This document shows, in pieces, positions 26,998 through 36,335 of a stretch of 64,000 nt of DNA. The DNA is from Perlabentimonas sp034003245. GTDB lineage: Bacteria > Bacteroidota > Bacteroidia > Bacteroidales > Tenuifilaceae. The notes beneath the pieces are model-generated. The model was given only the letters and a program-made list of their open reading frames with translations, was not told the origin of the DNA and made no database searches. The stretch is taken from positions 6,456 through 70,455 of the forward strand of contig JAVEYY010000026.1 of NCBI GenBank assembly GCA_034003245.1, read 5' to 3'. Every line of letters begins with the position of its first letter. Positions within the stretch are counted from its first letter, which is position 1. A program made the translations under genes and the position numbers.

Positions 26998-29472
26998 ATG
27001 GATTTCCAAATTACCCCACAGCTGCAGCTTGCGCTCGATTTTGTTGAAACTACGGGCAAAAACATATTCCTTACCGGCAAGGCGGGAACAGGGAAAACCA
27101 CCTTTTTACACAATTTGAAGAGGCAAACCTCCAAGCGTATGGTTGTGGTTGCCCCAACAGGCGTTGCAGCCATTAATGCTGGTGGTGTTACCATCCATTC
27201 ATTCTTCCAGCTGTCGTTTGGGCCACAGCTGCCCTACTCTGCTGGTGGAAGCGAGAGCAGAGATAGTACAAGGATACAACGCTTCAGCCGTGTAAAGATA
27301 AATATCATCAAAAGCCTCGATTTGCTAGTAATTGATGAGGTAAGCATGGTTCGTTCCGACTTGCTCGATGGTATAGATGCTGTTCTGCGCCGTTTTAAAA
27401 ATCGCAACAAACCCTTTGGCGGCGTACAGCTGCTCATGATCGGCGACCTGCAACAACTTGCTCCCATTGCCAAGGATGATGAGTGGGCCATACTTCGTGA
27501 GTACTACGACACGGTATTCTTCTTCAGCAGCAAGGCGCTAAAGCAAACAAGCTTTGTAAGCATTGAGCTAAAGGATATATTCCGCCAAAGCGACCAGCAA
27601 TTCATCGACTTGCTTAATAAGGTGCGCAACAACGAGCTAAATCTGGAAGATGTAAATATGCTGAACCACCGTTACATACCAAACTTTAAGCCCAACGATA
27701 ACGAGGGTTACATCACCCTAACTACGCACAATCACCAGGCGCAGAGCATTAATACGGCCAAGCTCAAAGAGCTAAAAGCCGAACCCAAAACATTTAAGGC
27801 CACTGTTAAGGGCGATTTCCCCGAGCACGCCTACCCAACTGACTATGAGCTTACGCTAAAGGTAGGCGCCCAGGTAATATTCGTTAAGAACGACCCCACC
27901 TACGAGAAACTTTTCTTCAATGGAAAAATTGGGACTGTTGAGGATATCGACGAGGAGGGTATCTACGTGCAGTGCCCAGGCGACCCCGCTCCCATTCTGG
28001 TTACACCCTTGGAATGGGAAAACACCAACTATACCATCGATCCCGATACCAAGGAGATTAAGGAGAATGTTACGGGTGAGTTTATGCAGTACCCGCTTAA
28101 GCTGGCATGGGCCATCACCATACACAAAAGCCAGGGGCTAACCTTTGATAGGGCCATAATTGATGCGCAGGCTGCCTTTGCGCACGGGCAGGTTTACGTG
28201 GCCCTTAGCCGTTGCCGATCGCTCGATGGGCTGGTGCTAAGCTCTAAGGTGAATACCAACGCCATTATCACCGACAAAACGGTAACAGGGTTCACAAAGG
28301 ACGTGGAGAACAATCAGCCTAATCATTCGCAGCTAACCAGTGCGCAAGTTGAATATCAAAGAGAACTTGTTCTTGATCTGTTTGATTTTGCACAGATTCA
28401 AAAAAATATCGACTTCACTCAACGATTAATTCGTGAGAACGCTGGCAGCTTTCCACCACAGCTTTCCGAGAATCTGCTAGCACAAGCAAATAGATTTAAA
28501 AGTGAAATTTTTGATGTTGCAGCAAAATTCAGTCAGCAGGTTGAAAAGCTAATTGATGATTTCCATTCGGTACAGGAAAATGTTGCGCTCAAGGAGCGTA
28601 TACAAAAGGCTGTAAACTACTTTACCCCGAAGATTGAAGATGAGTTTCTTCCATATTTCATTAATACGAACTACGAATCGGATAGCATAGAGTTGGAAAG
28701 CAAAACCAAGGATCAGTTCGATAGAATAATCAGCAATCTTGGAGAGAAAATGCTATGCCTTAAAGCATGTGAGGATGGATTTAACCTATCAAAATATCTT
28801 GAGGTAAGGGCAAAGGCAGCCATTGAAGATTTCAAGAAGAAAAAAGCTAAAGCAAAAGTTAAAGAGGTCTCGGTTGATCTTGACCATCCAGAACTTTTCG
28901 AGAGGCTACGCCAATGGCGACAAGCCGTTGCCGATGAGCGTAAGGTTAAAGTGTTTAAAGTTCTGCGCCAAAACACGCTTTACGATATTATAAACCAGCT
29001 ACCTTACCATAAGTCGCAGCTAAAACCCATAAAGGGGTTAGGAATAAAAAAGATTGCCGATTTTGGTAATGATATTCTCGATATAGTGCGCGAGTACAGA
29101 ATCGAAAAGGATTTGGGGATACCCGAGGGAGAAATTTTTGAAACAGATAACGATAAGTCGAAAAAAACCAAATCGTGGGAAATCTCCTTTGAGCTGTTTC
29201 AGCAGGGCAAAACAATTGCCCAAATTGCCAAGGAGCGCGATATGGCCGAATCAACCATTGCCAATCACCTAACCCGCTACATCGATTCGGGAAAGTTAAA
29301 TCTTGAGGCGCTTATTCCTTTGGAAAAGATGGAAACCATCACCCAATACTTTGTAAATGCCGATGATACGCACCTTGCACCTGCCAAAGAGGCTCTGGGA
29401 GATGAGTACACTTACAACGAGCTACGTTGGGTGCTAAAGTATCTTGAAAGGGAAGGAAAGCTAGCTAATTAA
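26998..29472 (+). CDS. Pif1/RecD-like DNA helicase with HRDC and HTH domains
   Basis: 824 residues. Residues 1-430 are a Pif1-type superfamily 1 helicase: FLTGKAGTGKTTF (Walker A), APTGVAAINAGG, VIDEVSMVRSDLLD (Walker B), GDLQQLAP, and late motifs TIHKSQGLTFDR and VYVALSRCRSLDGL. A helical linker follows. Around 635-705 there is an HRDC-like nucleic-acid-binding domain (LFERLRQWRQAVADER, IKGLGIKKIADFG) and near 725-760 a helix-turn-helix (GKTIAQIAKERDMAESTIA). It should unwind DNA 5'-3', perhaps at stalled forks or G4 structures. HRDC plus HTH is shared with RecQ, so this mixed layout is notable. A 7-of-8 -7 box TACTTTTA lies at 26953-26960. Confidence 0.85.
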   Translation: MDFQITPQLQLALDFVETTGKNIFLTGKAGTGKTTFLHNLKRQTSKRMVVVAPTGVAAINAGGVTIHSFFQLSFGPQLPYSAGGSESRDSTRIQRFSRVKINIIKSLDLLVIDEVSMVRSDLLDGIDAVLRRFKNRNKPFGGVQLLMIGDLQQLAPIAKDDEWAILREYYDTVFFFSSKALKQTSFVSIELKDIFRQSDQQFIDLLNKVRNNELNLEDVNMLNHRYIPNFKPNDNEGYITLTTHNHQAQSINTAKLKELKAEPKTFKATVKGDFPEHAYPTDYELTLKVGAQVIFVKNDPTYEKLFFNGKIGTVEDIDEEGIYVQCPGDPAPILVTPLEWENTNYTIDPDTKEIKENVTGEFMQYPLKLAWAITIHKSQGLTFDRAIIDAQAAFAHGQVYVALSRCRSLDGLVLSSKVNTNAIITDKTVTGFTKDVENNQPNHSQLTSAQVEYQRELVLDLFDFAQIQKNIDFTQRLIRENAGSFPPQLSENLLAQANRFKSEIFDVAAKFSQQVEKLIDDFHSVQENVALKERIQKAVNYFTPKIEDEFLPYFINTNYESDSIELESKTKDQFDRIISNLGEKMLCLKACEDGFNLSKYLEVRAKAAIEDFKKKKAKAKVKEVSVDLDHPELFERLRQWRQAVADERKVKVFKVLRQNTLYDIINQLPYHKSQLKPIKGLGIKKIADFGNDILDIVREYRIEKDLGIPEGEIFETDNDKSKKTKSWEISFELFQQGKTIAQIAKERDMAESTIANHLTRYIDSGKLNLEALIPLEKMETITQYFVNADDTHLAPAKEALGDEYTYNELRWVLKYLEREGKLAN

Positions 29473-29502
29473 GAGGGCCGATTATGTGGATTTTTTACAA
29501 AG

Positions 29503-30510
29503 CTACTGGATACGTCGTAGCTTCTCGGCCAACTGTCCAAGACTATATGCTTTAAATGCCAAATTTTCAGCTTCGGTTACGATCCAACAAGGGTTATCAT
29601 TCTCGTAAGTACAAGTCACCTTTACTTTTGAATGTTCAGGTTCTTGAGTGTTAAACCCAATCCGGTCAAGCATTCGGGCAGTCCACGTACGCACAATACC
29701 ATTGCCCTCTAGGGCAATGGACTTGGTTGGTTTTCGGTAGTTACGGAAAAGTCCCGAATCGCCATCGAATACTACATGCGTATCGGCCAGCAAATTCTGA
29801 AAGCTGTTACTCAACGCCAAATCCTCGGGAGCACCGGAAGTTAAACCGCTCTTTAGCATCATCCATATGGTGTCGGCCTCATGAATGGCGCCCTGCAAAT
29901 CGTGGGTTGAGTACACAATGGTCTTTCCCTTGGCGTGTGCCAAGTTGGACAGAAGGCGCACCATTTCGAACTTATTGGGTAGATCGAGAAAAGCGGTGGG
30001 CTCATCAAGGATAATAATTCGAGTATCCTGCGCAAGGGCAAAGGCTATCATCGCCCGCTGGCGCTCGCCATCGCTTACGGTGGTAATATCCCTATGGGCA
30101 AGATGGTTGATACCAACAAGTGTAAGGGCGTAATCCACCATCTCCCAATCGCTGGGCGATAATGCCCGCGACCAGTTCAGGTGAGGGAATCGGCCCACAG
30201 CAACGAAATCGCGAATAAACAGGTTGGCCACCCTAACAGGTTCGGCGGGTACAAAGCTTATAGTTTTAGCTCTTTGCTTCCGCATTAAGGCCGCTAATCG
30301 AGTTCCCTCAATCAGAATATCACCGCAAAGGGGTTGTTGCAATCCAATTATTGAACGCAGAAGTGTTGACTTACCAATGCCGTTTCGTCCCACCAGTGCG
30401 ATAAGTTCACCCAAATGGGCATCGACTGAGAATTTTGGCAGTAGGGCGCAGCCTAAACTATAGCCTAACTCAAGCTCTCTTATCGATATTGATGGCCTGC
30501 TCTGCTCCAT
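29503..30510 (-). CDS. FecCD-type ABC transporter ATPase
   Basis: 335 residues from the ATG at 30510, one base from the permease stop; the upstream extension (30549) lies inside the permease gene. Walker A GRNGIGKST, signature VSDGERQRAMIAFALAQ (a common FhuC/BtuD variant of LSGGQ), Walker B IIILDEPTAFLDLP, switch STHDLQGA. Residues 250-335 form an extra C-terminal domain. Last gene of a transporter operon with a permease and a binding lipoprotein; imports an iron-siderophore, haem or cobalamin-like substrate. Which one cannot be told. Confidence 0.88.
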   Translation of the reverse strand: MEQSRPSISIRELELGYSLGCALLPKFSVDAHLGELIALVGRNGIGKSTLLRSIIGLQQPLCGDILIEGTRLAALMRKQRAKTISFVPAEPVRVANLFIRDFVAVGRFPHLNWSRALSPSDWEMVDYALTLVGINHLAHRDITTVSDGERQRAMIAFALAQDTRIIILDEPTAFLDLPNKFEMVRLLSNLAHAKGKTIVYSTHDLQGAIHEADTIWMMLKSGLTSGAPEDLALSNSFQNLLADTHVVFDGDSGLFRNYRKPTKSIALEGNGIVRTWTARMLDRIGFNTQEPEHSKVKVTCTYENDNPCWIVTEAENLAFKAYSLGQLAEKLRRIQ

Positions 30511-30511
30511 A

Positions 30512-31561
30512 CTATACTCCTGCAAATCGTTGGTTCTTAATAACCACATAGATTACAATGGGTATTCCCAGCAGAGCAGTTACCGAGTTTATAGGAAGTG
30601 TTACCTCTAGCCCGGGTAGCTGCGAAACGATATCGGCAAAAAGCATGGCAATGCTTCCTAATAATACAACACCTGGAATTAACACTGTATGATTGGCCGT
30701 TCGAAACACCATGCGAGCCAGGTGGGGCACTGCAATACCAATAAAACCAATTGGGCCACAAAAAGCCGTTACACCACCAGCCAAAAGGCTGGTAGATGTG
30801 AATACTAACACTCGGGTTACCGTTAAGTTAAGACCCACTCCCTTGGCATAGGCATCCCCAAGCAGCATCACATTTAGTACACGAATAGATATAATGCTCA
30901 ATACTAACCCCACTCCAATAATAATGGCAAAAACTTGCAGCTGCATACCCGCCACGGAGCTAAGACTTCCCATTGTCCATATCACAAAAGCCTTTAGCAT
31001 CGACTCGCTGCTAAAGAACTGCAGCACGCTTACCAACGCCGATGCACCAGAACCGAACATCATCCCAAGGATAAGGATGGTCATTATATCCTTTACCCTT
31101 ACCGAAACGGCAAGCACAACCAGTAGAACCAGCATGGCACCCAGTATGGCAGCACCAGCCAAGCTAAAGCTGGTTGACATTCCCGATAGACTAGCAGCCC
31201 CAACCGATGCAATGCCCAGTACCATAATGGCTACGCCAAGACTAGCACCAGCGCTAATGCCCAGCACATAGGGCCCTGCCAATGGATTACGGAATGTGGT
31301 TTGCATTTGTAATCCGCTAACCGATAGCGCAGCTCCAGCTAGCACGGCCGTAATTGATTTTGGTAACCTAAAATCGCGCACAATGGTTCCCCAAACCTCG
31401 TTATCGGTGGCTCCAAAGAGCGATTTTATAACATCAACCCAAGGTATTGACACGGAGCCAAGCAGCAGGTCAAATACAAAGAATACGACGAGCAGCAAAA
31501 CTAGTCCGCTAAATATTAGCGCATTTCTCGATTTAGTTAGCTTGTTACCAATAGTAATCAT
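30512..31561 (-). CDS. FecCD/BtuC-type ABC permease
   Basis: 349 residues, about ten membrane helices, with the family motifs GAALSVSGLQMQTTFRNPLA, GPYVLGISAGASLGVA, GPIGFIGIAVPHLARM and LPINSVTALLGIPIVIYV. Forms the inner-membrane pathway for a chelated metal or cobalamin. Its ATG overlaps the stop of the upstream binding-protein gene by four bases, and the ATPase follows after one base. Confidence 0.93.
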   Translation of the reverse strand: MITIGNKLTKSRNALIFSGLVLLLVVFFVFDLLLGSVSIPWVDVIKSLFGATDNEVWGTIVRDFRLPKSITAVLAGAALSVSGLQMQTTFRNPLAGPYVLGISAGASLGVAIMVLGIASVGAASLSGMSTSFSLAGAAILGAMLVLLVVLAVSVRVKDIMTILILGMMFGSGASALVSVLQFFSSESMLKAFVIWTMGSLSSVAGMQLQVFAIIIGVGLVLSIISIRVLNVMLLGDAYAKGVGLNLTVTRVLVFTSTSLLAGGVTAFCGPIGFIGIAVPHLARMVFRTANHTVLIPGVVLLGSIAMLFADIVSQLPGLEVTLPINSVTALLGIPIVIYVVIKNQRFAGV

Positions 31562-32700
31562 TGCAGCTCCTTGTAGTAAACCAAATCGTGCTCAAGATGG
31601 TTGGGGTGAAATATCTTAATAAAATCTTTTACTATAATATGAGGATTGACCACCCCCGACTCCCAAAAATCGTTGCCACCAGTGGAATTCATCCGATTAT
31701 TGTTGTTAAAAACCCTGCCATTTCGCAGAATTGGTAAACCCTTAACAATGGGTAGTTCGTTTACTATTTCTGAAAGGGAGTTCACTGTACCGGTATTAAT
31801 CCAAACATCTGCCTTTGCAGCTAACTCTAAGGCATTCTCAATGCTAAATGGATAACTTTTTCTTCCCTTTAAGTGCGAAAGGCTATAGTCACCACCCGCA
31901 TCGGCAATTAGGTTGGCCATATAACCCTGCCCACCCGGAAAATACCAAACATCTTTCCAAGGTAAATTGATGAAAACCTTGGGTTTATTGATATCTGCGG
32001 GCAAAGAGGATATAATATCGTTGTATTCACTGGAAATAATACTAAACAAACTATCGGCTTGCTGGTACTTACCAACCAAAAGACCAAAGACCTTTAGCCA
32101 TTCTGCCTTGCCCAACGGGTTCTCCTCAAGGTAATCGCCAATAAAAATCACAGGAATCCGCATATCCTTCAACTTCTGAAGATATCCGGCCATCTCGGCT
32201 CCCACGCCGTAGGCCAGCACCACATCGGGTTTAAGGTTCACCAGCAGTTCGTAGTTTAAAGCCTGCTCGTAGCCCACATCCTTTACATACCCTTGGTTTA
32301 TTCGTTTACGAACAGTTAAGTTTGATACAAACCCTGTACCCGAGACCCCTACTATGACATCGCTTTCACCCAACCTATCGATATACGCAATGTGGGTTGT
32401 GGACAAACATACGATACGTTTTACAGGAGCGGGAATTGTCTCATTAAAACCCTTCTTGTCTGAAATTAAATCACCAGTGCCTAAAAAATACTGGTAACGT
32501 ACCTCCTGGGCATCTTGCCAGGGGTTTGTTACAGTTAATACAAAACCATTGCTTACCTCAGATATTGAAAAACCCTTGGCATAAGCCACAGGAAATAATT
32601 CCATATCAGCAAGTTCAATATCCTGCTGTTTATTTGGGTTTTGACCACAGGAAGAAAGTAGGTAAACAAGAAACCCAAAAAGTAAGGGGAAATACCTCAT
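31558..32700 (-). CDS. Substrate-binding lipoprotein of FecCD-type transporter
   Basis: 380 residues from the ATG at 32700; the ORF extends eight codons upstream into the next gene. Signal with lipobox LLSSCGQN. Class III periplasmic-binding fold (BtuF/FhuD-like): VKRIVCLSTTHIAYIDRLGE, ALNYELLVNLKPDVVLAYG, IPVIFIGDYLEENPLGKAEWL, and a C-terminal lobe with SLHLKG-type loop replaced by SLSHLKGRKSYPF. An N-terminal segment of about 70 residues precedes the fold. Binds the chelate outside the inner membrane and feeds the permease. Ten bases after a small gene of unknown role. Confidence 0.88.
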   Translation of the reverse strand: MRYFPLLFGFLVYLLSSCGQNPNKQQDIELADMELFPVAYAKGFSISEVSNGFVLTVTNPWQDAQEVRYQYFLGTGDLISDKKGFNETIPAPVKRIVCLSTTHIAYIDRLGESDVIVGVSGTGFVSNLTVRKRINQGYVKDVGYEQALNYELLVNLKPDVVLAYGVGAEMAGYLQKLKDMRIPVIFIGDYLEENPLGKAEWLKVFGLLVGKYQQADSLFSIISSEYNDIISSLPADINKPKVFINLPWKDVWYFPGGQGYMANLIADAGGDYSLSHLKGRKSYPFSIENALELAAKADVWINTGTVNSLSEIVNELPIVKGLPILRNGRVFNNNNRMNSTGGNDFWESGVVNPHIIVKDFIKIFHPNHLEHDLVYYKELQ

Positions 32701-32710
32701 GGAGTGAAAA

Positions 32711-33019
32711 CTATTTCTTGGCATTAATATAGTTGGTTGGGAAAACCCCTTCGGCGATTGTCTTTATTCTTAGGGCAATCGCTGGGTTTAAATTTTGCAC
32801 ATCAACCCGTCGCTCGCCATCCAAACCATATCGAATTATAATAGTATCATCATCTTTAATAAAATCCATATCAACGCCTTCAGCAATTTTATGGCTAAGC
32901 GCCCTTTGATAAAAACCCATATCGTTCATAATTAGCTTCTGCTTAAGCAAATCCTTTGGATTTGCTGGCGATATCGATTTCTCGAACTCGATGCGGATTT
33001 TTGGTTTTAGTGTGGACAT
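32711..33019 (-). CDS. Small conserved-looking hypothetical protein
   Basis: 102 residues, no signal peptide or membrane segment. Mixed alpha/beta with a charged core (KIRIEFEKSISPANPKDLL, DMDFIKDDDTIIIRYGLDGER). I do not recognise the family. The gene precedes the transporter operon by ten bases and follows the DnaJ-like gene after a 71-base spacer with heptamer repeats, so it may be the first gene of the transporter transcript. Confidence 0.6.
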   Translation of the reverse strand: MSTLKPKIRIEFEKSISPANPKDLLKQKLIMNDMGFYQRALSHKIAEGVDMDFIKDDDTIIIRYGLDGERRVDVQNLNPAIALRIKTIAEGVFPTNYINAKK

Positions 33020-33065
33020 ACTGAGAGATTTTATGTTCTATGTTTAGCGTTTAGCGTCATACTCT

Positions 33066-33086
33066 TTAAACTTTGAACCTTAAACT
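33066..33086 (-). repeat. Three GGTTnnn-type heptamers
   Basis: On the minus strand AGTTTAA-GGTTCAA-AGTTTAA in phase, between the DnaJ-like gene and the small hypothetical gene. Same unit as the array at 21226-21288. Confidence 0.7.
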
Positions 33087-33090
33087 CTAA

Positions 33091-33807
33091 CTACACAAAT
33101 CCTCTTTCTTTCTTTATCTTCTCGTAGGCCCCGTTCACCTTTTGGAATTTCTCCTCGGCAGCCCTACGAATATCTTCGCCCAAGTAGCTTACCTTATCGG
33201 GGTGATGCTTAAGCGCCATATTCCGATAGGCTTTTTTAACCTCATCGTTAGTGGCATTGGGCGAAACCTCAAGTATCTTATAACAATCCTCAAGGGTATC
33301 GTTAAACATTGATTTGATGGACTCGAAATCGGCCGTTGAAATACCAATCCACGAGGCAATATTCGTAATTACCTTCACCTCGCTTGGATGCAGAATGCCA
33401 TCGGCATTGGAGATACCAAACAGGAAATGTAGCAGCTGTAAACGCGAGGAATAGTCCATATTGTCGCGAATCTGGTAGCATACATCCTGCAAGGGGACAT
33501 TCTGTTTAAGAATATCGCGTAATAGCATTAGCGCCTCGCGCGAGGCAGCCTCCCCAAAATTCTTAAGGAAGTAGGACTTAACATAGTTCAGCTCCGATTG
33601 CACCACCTTGCCGTCGGCACGCATCACTTCGGCAACTAGAACAAGTAAACTTACTAAAAAGCTGTTGCGATTACTGGTTTGTCCAGTATAAACTGTTTTC
33701 TCGGAGCTATCGAAGATTGAACCCAGGGCAAAGCCCAAAATTCCACCTATAGGGCCTAGAAAAGCCCAGCCTAAACCACCTGCAATCCATTTTCCGTACT
33801 TAGCCAT
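33091..33807 (-). CDS. TerB/J-domain co-chaperone (DjlA-like)
   Basis: 238 residues. N-terminal glycine-rich hydrophobic stretch (WIAGGLGWAFLGPIGGILGFALG) that may insert into the membrane, a TerB-like helical domain (FLVSLLVLVAEVMRADGKV, DGILHPSEVKVITNIA) and a C-terminal J domain with the HPD triad in ALKHHPDKVSYLG. The order is that of DjlA, which stimulates DnaK at the inner membrane. Start ATG at 33807; 42 bases downstream of coaE. Confidence 0.88.
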   Translation of the reverse strand: MAKYGKWIAGGLGWAFLGPIGGILGFALGSIFDSSEKTVYTGQTSNRNSFLVSLLVLVAEVMRADGKVVQSELNYVKSYFLKNFGEAASREALMLLRDILKQNVPLQDVCYQIRDNMDYSSRLQLLHFLFGISNADGILHPSEVKVITNIASWIGISTADFESIKSMFNDTLEDCYKILEVSPNATNDEVKKAYRNMALKHHPDKVSYLGEDIRRAAEEKFQKVNGAYEKIKKERGFV

Positions 33808-33848
33808 AATTACTTATAGAAAAATTTTAACTTCTTATTTGATGATTA

Positions 33849-34430
33849 TCAACATAACAAAACTTCAATAAGCCTAATAATCTGAGGAAAAAGTAACTCC
33901 TCCTCGGTATTTCTGATCACATAGTCTGCTTTAGACATCAACTCCTCCTGAGGCATTTGGTTGTCCATGCGATTTTGCACCTCGGCCTCTGAAATCCCAT
34001 CACGCAGGCAAACCCGTTTAATTCGTAACTCGTCAGGTGCAAAAACCACAACCGTTTTATCAACCTGTTTGTATGCACCGCTCTCAAATAGTATTGCCGC
34101 CTCTTTAAAAACTAGCTTATGGTATTGGTTTGATGCTACCCATTCTTCAAAATGCTCTGCCACAACGGGATGAATTACTGAATTAAGCTGCTGAAGCAAG
34201 GCTTTATCGGAAAAAACAAGCTGCCCAACCCTTTTACGGTTTAATTCCCCCTTAACATAAATATCGCTGCCAAAAAGTGAAGTAAGGCGTTTAATAATAA
34301 TCGGATGAGAATTTGTAAGTTCTCTTGCCTCAACATCAGCATTGTAAATAGGATAACCCATTGCGCTGATAATTTGGCAAGCCGTTGATTTGCCACTTCC
34401 AATTCCGCCTGTTATACCTACCCTAAGCAT
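33849..34430 (-). CDS. coaE: Dephospho-CoA kinase
   Basis: 193 residues. Phosphorylates the 3'-hydroxyl of dephospho-CoA, the last step of coenzyme A synthesis. P-loop GITGGIGSGKST at residue 5, IYNADVEARELT, NSVIHPVV, LFESGAYKQVDKTVVVFAP and QEELMSKADYVIRN. Its ATG overlaps the stop of the upstream YbbR-like gene as TAATG, a sign of translational coupling. Confidence 0.96.
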   Translation of the reverse strand: MLRVGITGGIGSGKSTACQIISAMGYPIYNADVEARELTNSHPIIIKRLTSLFGSDIYVKGELNRKRVGQLVFSDKALLQQLNSVIHPVVAEHFEEWVASNQYHKLVFKEAAILFESGAYKQVDKTVVVFAPDELRIKRVCLRDGISEAEVQNRMDNQMPQEELMSKADYVIRNTEEELLFPQIIRLIEVLLC

Positions 34431-35431
34431 TAAATTCGTTCAATTATGTAATCAGCATACTTAGGCTCCAAATCGATAACCCGAACCACGTATGGTCGGC
34501 TGGTAGTATAAATCCTTAAGCGATTGGTCACACCAGGTTGCAACTCGTTAAAATCGACATAGGGTTCAACAACACCACTTTCCGGCAATCCCTTATAGCT
34601 GCTCAGCAAAACATTACATCTAATATTTACTGTTCGTGGGAGAAGAATCAGCCGAAGAGTATCGGGTAGGTTACGCACCTCAATTGCTTTTGAAAAATTT
34701 GCCTCAGTAAACCGCTCAACCGGAATTGTTAGATTTACCCTCCGGTGCGAAAACCCAATTTGGTTAAGCTCCATAAGGGCAACCATTCCGGAATAGATAC
34801 TTGAAATACGATCGAGTTTTATACTTTTCGTAACCACTTCTTGAATTGTATCGATAATTGAACGTGGCCCACTTATTATAATGCTATCGGGCTTTACAGA
34901 AATTGGTCCCGAAAGCATTCGCTGTCGTTCAATAGAGTAATTAAGCGTGGGAACCACTTTTACTTTCTTCTGCACAAGTGAAGTAAACTCAAAATGTAAC
35001 GAATCGGTAGCTATTGAGCCTAGCTGTAACTCTCCCGCAAGTTGGTTAATAATTGCCGCTCGTTGAGTGCTTGTTAAAAGAAAAAACTTGGAATCGGATC
35101 CTGAAACTGGCATCATTGGGGCTTGCTCTAAGTCAATGACCATAGGAATTAGCGATGCACCAAGCCTATATCGCAAAAGGGTGTATCCAAATGCTCTTAC
35201 CTGAAGAGCAATTTCCTTGGGTGGTTCTCCAACAAGCACCTTGCCTGCCGGCATATTCTCTATCCTAAGGGGAAAAGTAATCTCGGTTGTATACTCGTAT
35301 GTTAGCTTATTTAGATACCATAAAATTGATGCCACAACCAGAAAAAAGGTAAATATAAAAAGCCGGGTATTCAGCTTCTCCTTTCGCTGGGTAAGAGTAT
35401 GGATATAATTGAGCAAGGTTCTGTAATCCAT
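34430..35431 (-). CDS. YbbR-like (CdaR-type) membrane-anchored protein
   Basis: 333 residues from the ATG at 35431; a TTG four codons upstream (35443) is rejected. One N-terminal membrane helix (LFIFTFFLVVASILWYLNKL), then repeated YbbR beta domains outside the membrane (FPLRIENMPAGKVL, KVKVVPTLNYSIER, PDSIIISGPRSIIDTI, NLTIPVERF). In Firmicutes CdaR regulates the diadenylate cyclase CdaA; no cyclase gene is near here, so that role is not assumed. Co-transcribed with coaE. Confidence 0.8.
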   Translation of the reverse strand: MDYRTLLNYIHTLTQRKEKLNTRLFIFTFFLVVASILWYLNKLTYEYTTEITFPLRIENMPAGKVLVGEPPKEIALQVRAFGYTLLRYRLGASLIPMVIDLEQAPMMPVSGSDSKFFLLTSTQRAAIINQLAGELQLGSIATDSLHFEFTSLVQKKVKVVPTLNYSIERQRMLSGPISVKPDSIIISGPRSIIDTIQEVVTKSIKLDRISSIYSGMVALMELNQIGFSHRRVNLTIPVERFTEANFSKAIEVRNLPDTLRLILLPRTVNIRCNVLLSSYKGLPESGVVEPYVDFNELQPGVTNRLRIYTTSRPYVVRVIDLEPKYADYIIERI

Positions 35432-35459
35432 TGTGCTTGGCAATCTGAAGTAAAAAAAA

Positions 35460-35498
35460 CAGAGTTCAAAACACTCCCGTGGGATGTTTTGAACTCTG
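35460..35498 (-). terminator. Rho-independent terminator after yajC
   Basis: 14-bp perfect stem CAGAGTTCAAAACA/TGTTTTGAACTCTG with an 11-base loop, followed on the minus strand by a run of eight T. Ends the nusB-DUF1573-yajC transcript. Confidence 0.85.
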
Positions 35499-35516
35499 TA
35501 AAGGTATAAAAAAAAC

Positions 35517-35828
35517 CTACTTCTGCTGCAAATCCGAAGAATCGCGAAGTACAGTGCTCTTAATAACTTTAATTCTCACGTTATCTGCTACTTCAACCAG
35601 TAGATGATCCTCTTTAACATCGGCAATCTTACCAAAAACACCACCAGCAACAATTACCTTGTCACCTTTCTGGAGTGCTTCTTGGAACTTTTTAAGCTCC
35701 TTTTGACGCTTCATTTGTGGACGGATCATAAACATGTAGAAAACTACAATGATAAGCGCAAGCATAATAAACGACATGTAGGGACTTCCCCCTTCGGCCT
35801 GTAGAATTACAAAAAGTGTGTTTGTCAT
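35517..35828 (-). CDS. yajC: Preprotein translocase subunit YajC
   Basis: 103 residues. One membrane helix (SFIMLALIIVVFYMFMI) followed by the family motif RPQMKRQKELKKFQEAL and a small beta domain (GDKVIVAGGVFGKIADV). Accessory partner of SecDF in protein export. A strong terminator lies just downstream. Confidence 0.95.
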   Translation of the reverse strand: MTNTLFVILQAEGGSPYMSFIMLALIIVVFYMFMIRPQMKRQKELKKFQEALQKGDKVIVAGGVFGKIADVKEDHLLVEVADNVRIKVIKSTVLRDSSDLQQK

Positions 35829-35864
35829 AATTAGTTAATTTTTAGAAAGTATTTGTTTAGATTA

Positions 35865-36335
35865 TTATACCACATTTACCTTAAGCGTAACTGATCGCTT
35901 TGGGGTTAGTGCATTGGAAACTATTGTTACAGATTTAAACTGAGAACCATGCCATCCCCTGCTGTCGAAAACCACCTCGAGTGTAGCTTCCTCCGATGGC
36001 TTTAAAACCTTTTTACTAAGCTTAGTGCTGGTACATCCACACCCTGGAACGATGTTCATAATAAGCAGTGAGTTATTTCCTGTATTCTTAAACTTAAAAG
36101 TGTAGGATAGCACCTCGCCATGCTTTATGGAACCCAAATCAACAAAATCCTCTTCGAACTCGATGTTTGCATGCAGTTCCCTTCCATCCTCAATAACAGC
36201 AGGGAGATTGTTACTATCGTTTTTGTCAGACGATGCCCTTCCTCCACACGAGACTAACAGTGTAGTCACAAGTAGTGCTGTGATAAAACCAAAAAAAATA
36301 TTATGATGATTATTAGGCATATAAAAACAAAACAT
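35865..36335 (-). CDS. DUF1573 lipoprotein
   Basis: 156 residues. Lipoprotein signal (ITALLVTTLLVSCGG). The mature part is an immunoglobulin-like DUF1573 domain with the typical FVDLGSIKHGEVLSYTFKFKNTG start and the VPGCGCTSTKLS motif. Abundant in Bacteroidota; function unknown, probably periplasmic. I keep the ATG at 36335 because it overlaps the nusB stop as TAATG; a second ATG five codons later is possible. Confidence 0.85.
   Translation of the reverse strand: MFCFYMPNNHHNIFFGFITALLVTTLLVSCGGRASSDKNDSNNLPAVIEDGRELHANIEFEEDFVDLGSIKHGEVLSYTFKFKNTGNNSLLIMNIVPGCGCTSTKLSKKVLKPSEEATLEVVFDSRGWHGSQFKSVTIVSNALTPKRSVTLKVNVV

Noticed and set aside
32711..33019. GldC
   Set aside because: Size and proximity to a GldB-like gene suggested it, but the sequence does not follow the GldC pattern I know.
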